Below are positions 61,494-64,000 of a stretch of DNA of 64,000 nt, piece by piece (position 1 is the stretch's first letter; the number at the start of each line of letters is the position of its first letter). Origin of the DNA: DATAQC01 sp038232455 (GTDB taxonomy: Bacteria; Actinomycetota; Acidimicrobiia; Acidimicrobiales; AC-14); assembly GCA_038232455.1 (NCBI GenBank), contig JBBSHU010000003.1, positions 1 to 64,000 of the forward strand, written 5' to 3'. The notes under the pieces were generated by a model. That model had not been told where the DNA came from. It worked only from the letters and a program-made list of their open reading frames with translations, and did no database searches. The translations under genes were made by a program, and so were the position numbers.

Positions 61494-63575
61494 ATGGATG
61501 ACGGACCGATCGTCATCAGTTCGGGGACGCTGTACACCCCCGAGTCGGTGGCCATCAAGAACTTTGCCACCAGCTTCCGGGGATACGACCAGAGCGAGGT
61601 TCGGGCCTACCTGAAGAGGGTGGCCGACGAGCTCTCGGCCGCCGCCGCCCGGGAGATCGAGTTGCGGGAAGCCCTGCTCGACGCCCACAAGCGGGCCGCC
61701 AATCCTGTGCTCGACGAGGAGACGCTCACCGCCGCCCTGGGTGAGCACGCCGCCCACTTGCTCAGCCAGGCCCGGGAGGCGGCGGCGAACATCGTGGCCG
61801 AGGCCGAGAAGCGCACCGCCCGAATCATCGGTGAGGCCGAGGTCAGAATCGCCCGGGTCCGCTCCGAGGCCGATGGCCTGCTGGCTCGCCGCTCCGAGGA
61901 GGCCGACCGGATGACCTCGGGCGTGCGCCAGGCGGCCGAGGCATCGGCGCGCACTCTTCGCGACCGGGCCAGGGCCGAGGCCGAGGCCGAGGTCGAGTCG
62001 GCACGGAAACAGGGCCGGGAGATGGTGGGTGAGGCCCGGGCCGTGCGGGAACGGATGCTCGCCGACCTCACCCGCCGGCGGCGCACGGCCGAGGTCCAAA
62101 TCGACCACCTGCGCCTGGCCAGGCAGCGCCTGCTGGAGGCGTACGCCGTGGTGCGCCGCACCCTCGACGAGGCAACCCATGAGGTGGGTGCGGCTGAGGC
62201 CGCGGCCGGACCAGTGCTCGACGCCGCGGCCGGCCGCCCCCCTCGCGACATCGACGGCGATCGCGGTGGCGCCGGTGCCCGCGGGACCGACGACGCCGGC
62301 CGGTCGCCATCCGATCGTCACGCCGGTCAGCGACGACCGGCCGTTGCCGCTCCGTCGGCCCAGGAGCTGGCCGGCCCCCCAGGGCGGGCGCACGGTTCCC
62401 CCCGTGACATCGTTGCCCGGGAGAAGCGGTCATCGGCCGGCCGGCCGGGACCCGACCTCGAGGTTCCCATGGCGGACACACCCAAAGCGGAGCCCAAGGT
62501 CGACGCCCCCAAGGTCGACGCCCCCAAGGTCGACGCCCCCAAGGTCGACGCCCCCAAGGTCGACGCCCCCAAGGTCGACGCCCCCAAGGTCGACGCCCCC
62601 AAGGCGGCCGCGTTACGGGCCGCAACCACCAACCCCGACGACCTGTTCGCCCGGCTTCGCGCTGCCCAGGCTTCGGCGCCGACCACCGACACCGAACCGC
62701 CCGTCGCGACCGAGCCGAAGTCCGCTCCCGGCGTCTCGGGTGATCCCGGCGCGTCATCGTCTCCGCACCCCGGCAACGGTGTCGCCACCACGCCCCCGTC
62801 GGAGCCTGCCAACCCCGCCGAGGGCGCCCCCGTCTCCGGGAGAGAGGAGTCCGCCCTGGCGTGGCGCGACCGACTTCTCGAGCCGATCGAGGCCGACCTC
62901 GTCCGCCGGCTCAAGCGGGTCCTCCAGGACGAGCAGAACGAGGTGCTCGACCGGCTGCGGCAGGAGCGACGCCCCACTGCCGCTTCGGTCCTTCCCTCGC
63001 TCGACGATCAGGTCGAGCGGTACAAGACGGCGGCCCTACCTCTCCTGTCCCAGGCGGCTGACCGGGGATCCGAGTTCGTGGTGTCCCCTTATGACCGGAC
63101 CGACGGTGACCCCGACAAGGCGAATGGGTCGCCCAGCAGGGGTTGGGACGTCGAGCAGTGGGCGGCCGACCTCGCCATCGACTTGGTCGTGCCCCTACGC
63201 GATCGCCTCGAAGGGGCGATCTCCGACGCCGTGGCCGATCCCGTCGCCTCGGCCACCGCCACCTCCGACACCATGGCCTACGACGTCAGCGGGGTGAGCG
63301 AGAGAGTGGGGGCCAGCTACCGCCAGTGGAAGGCCACCCAGATCGAGCAGGCCGCTCGCCACCACGCCAACGTGGCATTCGGTGAGGGGGCCTTCTCGGC
63401 CACACCGCCGGGCGCCCAGCGGTGTTGGGTCGTCGACGACGATGGTCCCTGTCCGGACTGCGACGACAACACTCTGGCCGGGACGGTGACCAAGGGTCAC
63501 CCCTTCCCGACGGGCCAGACGCACCCGCCGGCCCACGGCGGATGCCGCTGCATCCTGGTGGCGCCACCGTCCTGA
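61494..63575 (+). CDS. DivIVA-like coiled-coil protein with phage-head-like Cys/His tail
   Basis: 693 aa. The N-terminal DivIVA/Wag31-like domain has NFATSFRGYDQSEVRAYLKRVADEL (curved-membrane binding and start of the coiled coil). A long Ala/Glu/Arg coiled coil follows (about 45-255), then a disordered linker with seven PKVDA pentads (about 334-368). A helical part (about 455-625) leads to a C-terminal C-x2-C ... H ... C-x-C module (CWVVDDDGPCPDCDDNT, HPPAHGGCRC). That module resembles the tail of phage minor-head (Mu gpF / SPP1 gp7-type) proteins. ATG 61494 is chosen over 61404 because the DivIVA domain starts just after it. Confidence 0.75.
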   Translation: MDDGPIVISSGTLYTPESVAIKNFATSFRGYDQSEVRAYLKRVADELSAAAAREIELREALLDAHKRAANPVLDEETLTAALGEHAAHLLSQAREAAANIVAEAEKRTARIIGEAEVRIARVRSEADGLLARRSEEADRMTSGVRQAAEASARTLRDRARAEAEAEVESARKQGREMVGEARAVRERMLADLTRRRRTAEVQIDHLRLARQRLLEAYAVVRRTLDEATHEVGAAEAAAGPVLDAAAGRPPRDIDGDRGGAGARGTDDAGRSPSDRHAGQRRPAVAAPSAQELAGPPGRAHGSPRDIVAREKRSSAGRPGPDLEVPMADTPKAEPKVDAPKVDAPKVDAPKVDAPKVDAPKVDAPKVDAPKAAALRAATTNPDDLFARLRAAQASAPTTDTEPPVATEPKSAPGVSGDPGASSSPHPGNGVATTPPSEPANPAEGAPVSGREESALAWRDRLLEPIEADLVRRLKRVLQDEQNEVLDRLRQERRPTAASVLPSLDDQVERYKTAALPLLSQAADRGSEFVVSPYDRTDGDPDKANGSPSRGWDVEQWAADLAIDLVVPLRDRLEGAISDAVADPVASATATSDTMAYDVSGVSERVGASYRQWKATQIEQAARHHANVAFGEGAFSATPPGAQRCWVVDDDGPCPDCDDNTLAGTVTKGHPFPTGQTHPPAHGGCRCILVAPPS
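62493..62597 (+). repeat. Seven tandem 15-bp repeats (PKVDA pentads)
   Basis: CCCAAGGTCGACGCC repeated seven times with almost no variation, in frame in the disordered linker of the DivIVA-like protein. The near identity at the DNA level implies recent slippage expansion. Confidence 0.9.
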
Positions 63576-63643
63576 GGTCGTCGTACCTCGGTGCCCGCTC
63601 GGGTGAAGAGGGTATGGCCGCAATCTCTCATAGTCTCTAGCCC

Positions 63644-64000
63644 GTGCGTCCCCCCACTGATCTGCCTCGGCGGCCAACCCAGCGCCACCGACTCGGCCTT
63701 GTGCTCGTTGCCGTGGTGGTCTTCGTGCTCTTGTTGCTGGCGGTCTCGTTGCGGGGCATCGCCGGCTTTTACACCGACTATCTGTGGTTCGGCGAGCTCA
63801 GGCTGACGAGCGTCTGGAAGGGCGTACTCGGGGCCAAAGCGGCCATGGCCTTGGTGTTCACCGCGTTGTTCTTCGTGCTCATGTGGGTGAATCTGGCCGT
63901 CGCCGACCGCATCGCTCCCAAGTTCCGTCCTACCGGCCCCGAGGAGCAGATCGTCGAGCGATATCACGCACTGGTCGGTCCTCGGGCCGGGCTTGTCCGT
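63644..64000 (+). CDS. UPF0182 membrane protein, 5' part (runs off the window)
   Basis: First 119 codons of a COG1615/UPF0182 protein. GTG start, basic N-terminus, helix LGLVLVAVVVFVLLLLAVSL, then the family hallmark FYTDYLWFGELRLTSVWKGVLGAK and a second helix AMALVFTALFFVLMWVNL. The full protein is normally about 900-1000 aa with six to seven helices; its function is unknown. No stop before the end of the window. Confidence 0.88.
   Translation, partial: MRPPTDLPRRPTQRHRLGLVLVAVVVFVLLLLAVSLRGIAGFYTDYLWFGELRLTSVWKGVLGAKAAMALVFTALFFVLMWVNLAVADRIAPKFRPTGPEEQIVERYHALVGPRAGLVR

Overview
This window is high-GC DNA from an actinobacterium. Three kinds of gene support this: actinobacterial regulators (two WhiB proteins, a SenX3/RegX3-type pair, a BlaI/BlaR1-like pair), proteins largely confined to the phylum (Zincin_2-like protein, UPF0182, class-E-like sortase), and coenzyme-F420-type enzymes (luciferase-like, Ddn-like). 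The mix of MreB, form I CO dehydrogenase and a phosphate/polyphosphate neighbourhood would fit an Acidimicrobiia-like lineage, but that placement is inference. No rRNA, tRNA, CRISPR array, integrase or full transposase was seen, so this is mainly a chromosomal housekeeping region with small accessory scars.

Layout. 1-9.5 kb: a Gly-rich membrane protein, a two-component pair, a SirB1-like protein, an Nfu-N protein, PEP carboxylase, a frameshifted VOC gene, an HNH relic, a macrodomain gene and a WhiB gene. A perfect 22-bp palindrome sits between the last two. 9.5-14.4 kb: a formiminotransferase-like gene, an F420-type luciferase-like gene, tatA, then ECF sigma / zinc anti-sigma / RseB-like genes, and a second WhiB. 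14.4-21.4 kb: the phosphate regulon pstS-C-A-B-phoU-senX3-regX3, headed by an array of four 11-bp PHO-box repeats. A 125-bp insertion separates pstC from pstA. 21.4-28.2 kb: a decayed capA gene, a Cu/Zn-SOD-like secreted protein, ParA, CHAD, UppP, BlaI, an M56-like protease, a frameshifted Ddn-like gene and a DksA/TraR protein. 28.2-34.8 kb: the polyphosphate block ppk, CYTH-CHAD, Nudix, SixA, then a secreted esterase segment bounded by a broken copy of the sixA 3' end.

34.9-45.1 kb holds an aerobic CO dehydrogenase locus: coxD-coxE, a strong sigma70-like promoter, coxM-coxS-coxL (form I active-site motif), two XdhC proteins (one fused to a YHS domain), coxG, a MobA-like nucleotidyltransferase and moaA. 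Most of these genes overlap or are nearly contiguous, so they read as one structural, maturation and cofactor unit. ppx follows. 46.7-64 kb: an MFS transporter, a Zincin_2-like protein, HtrA, a structured leader before moaE, MreB, a lipoprotein hydrolase, P450, HEAT protein, sortase, a PDZ-Lon protease, a large sensor kinase with a FecR-like lipoprotein, a DivIVA-like protein with a phage-head-like Cys tail, and the start of a UPF0182 gene that runs off the window.

Three themes connect the genes: phosphate uptake and sensing with polyphosphate synthesis, binding and hydrolysis; CO oxidation with molybdenum-cofactor supply; and envelope stress and quality control (ECF sigma, RseB-like, HtrA, PDZ-Lon, Tat). 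The most unusual observations are a MITE-like long palindrome behind ppk, the 125-bp element splitting pstC/pstA, three relics of the sixA 3' end, the nested inverted repeats before moaE, the XdhC-YHS fusion and the DivIVA/phage-head-like fusion.
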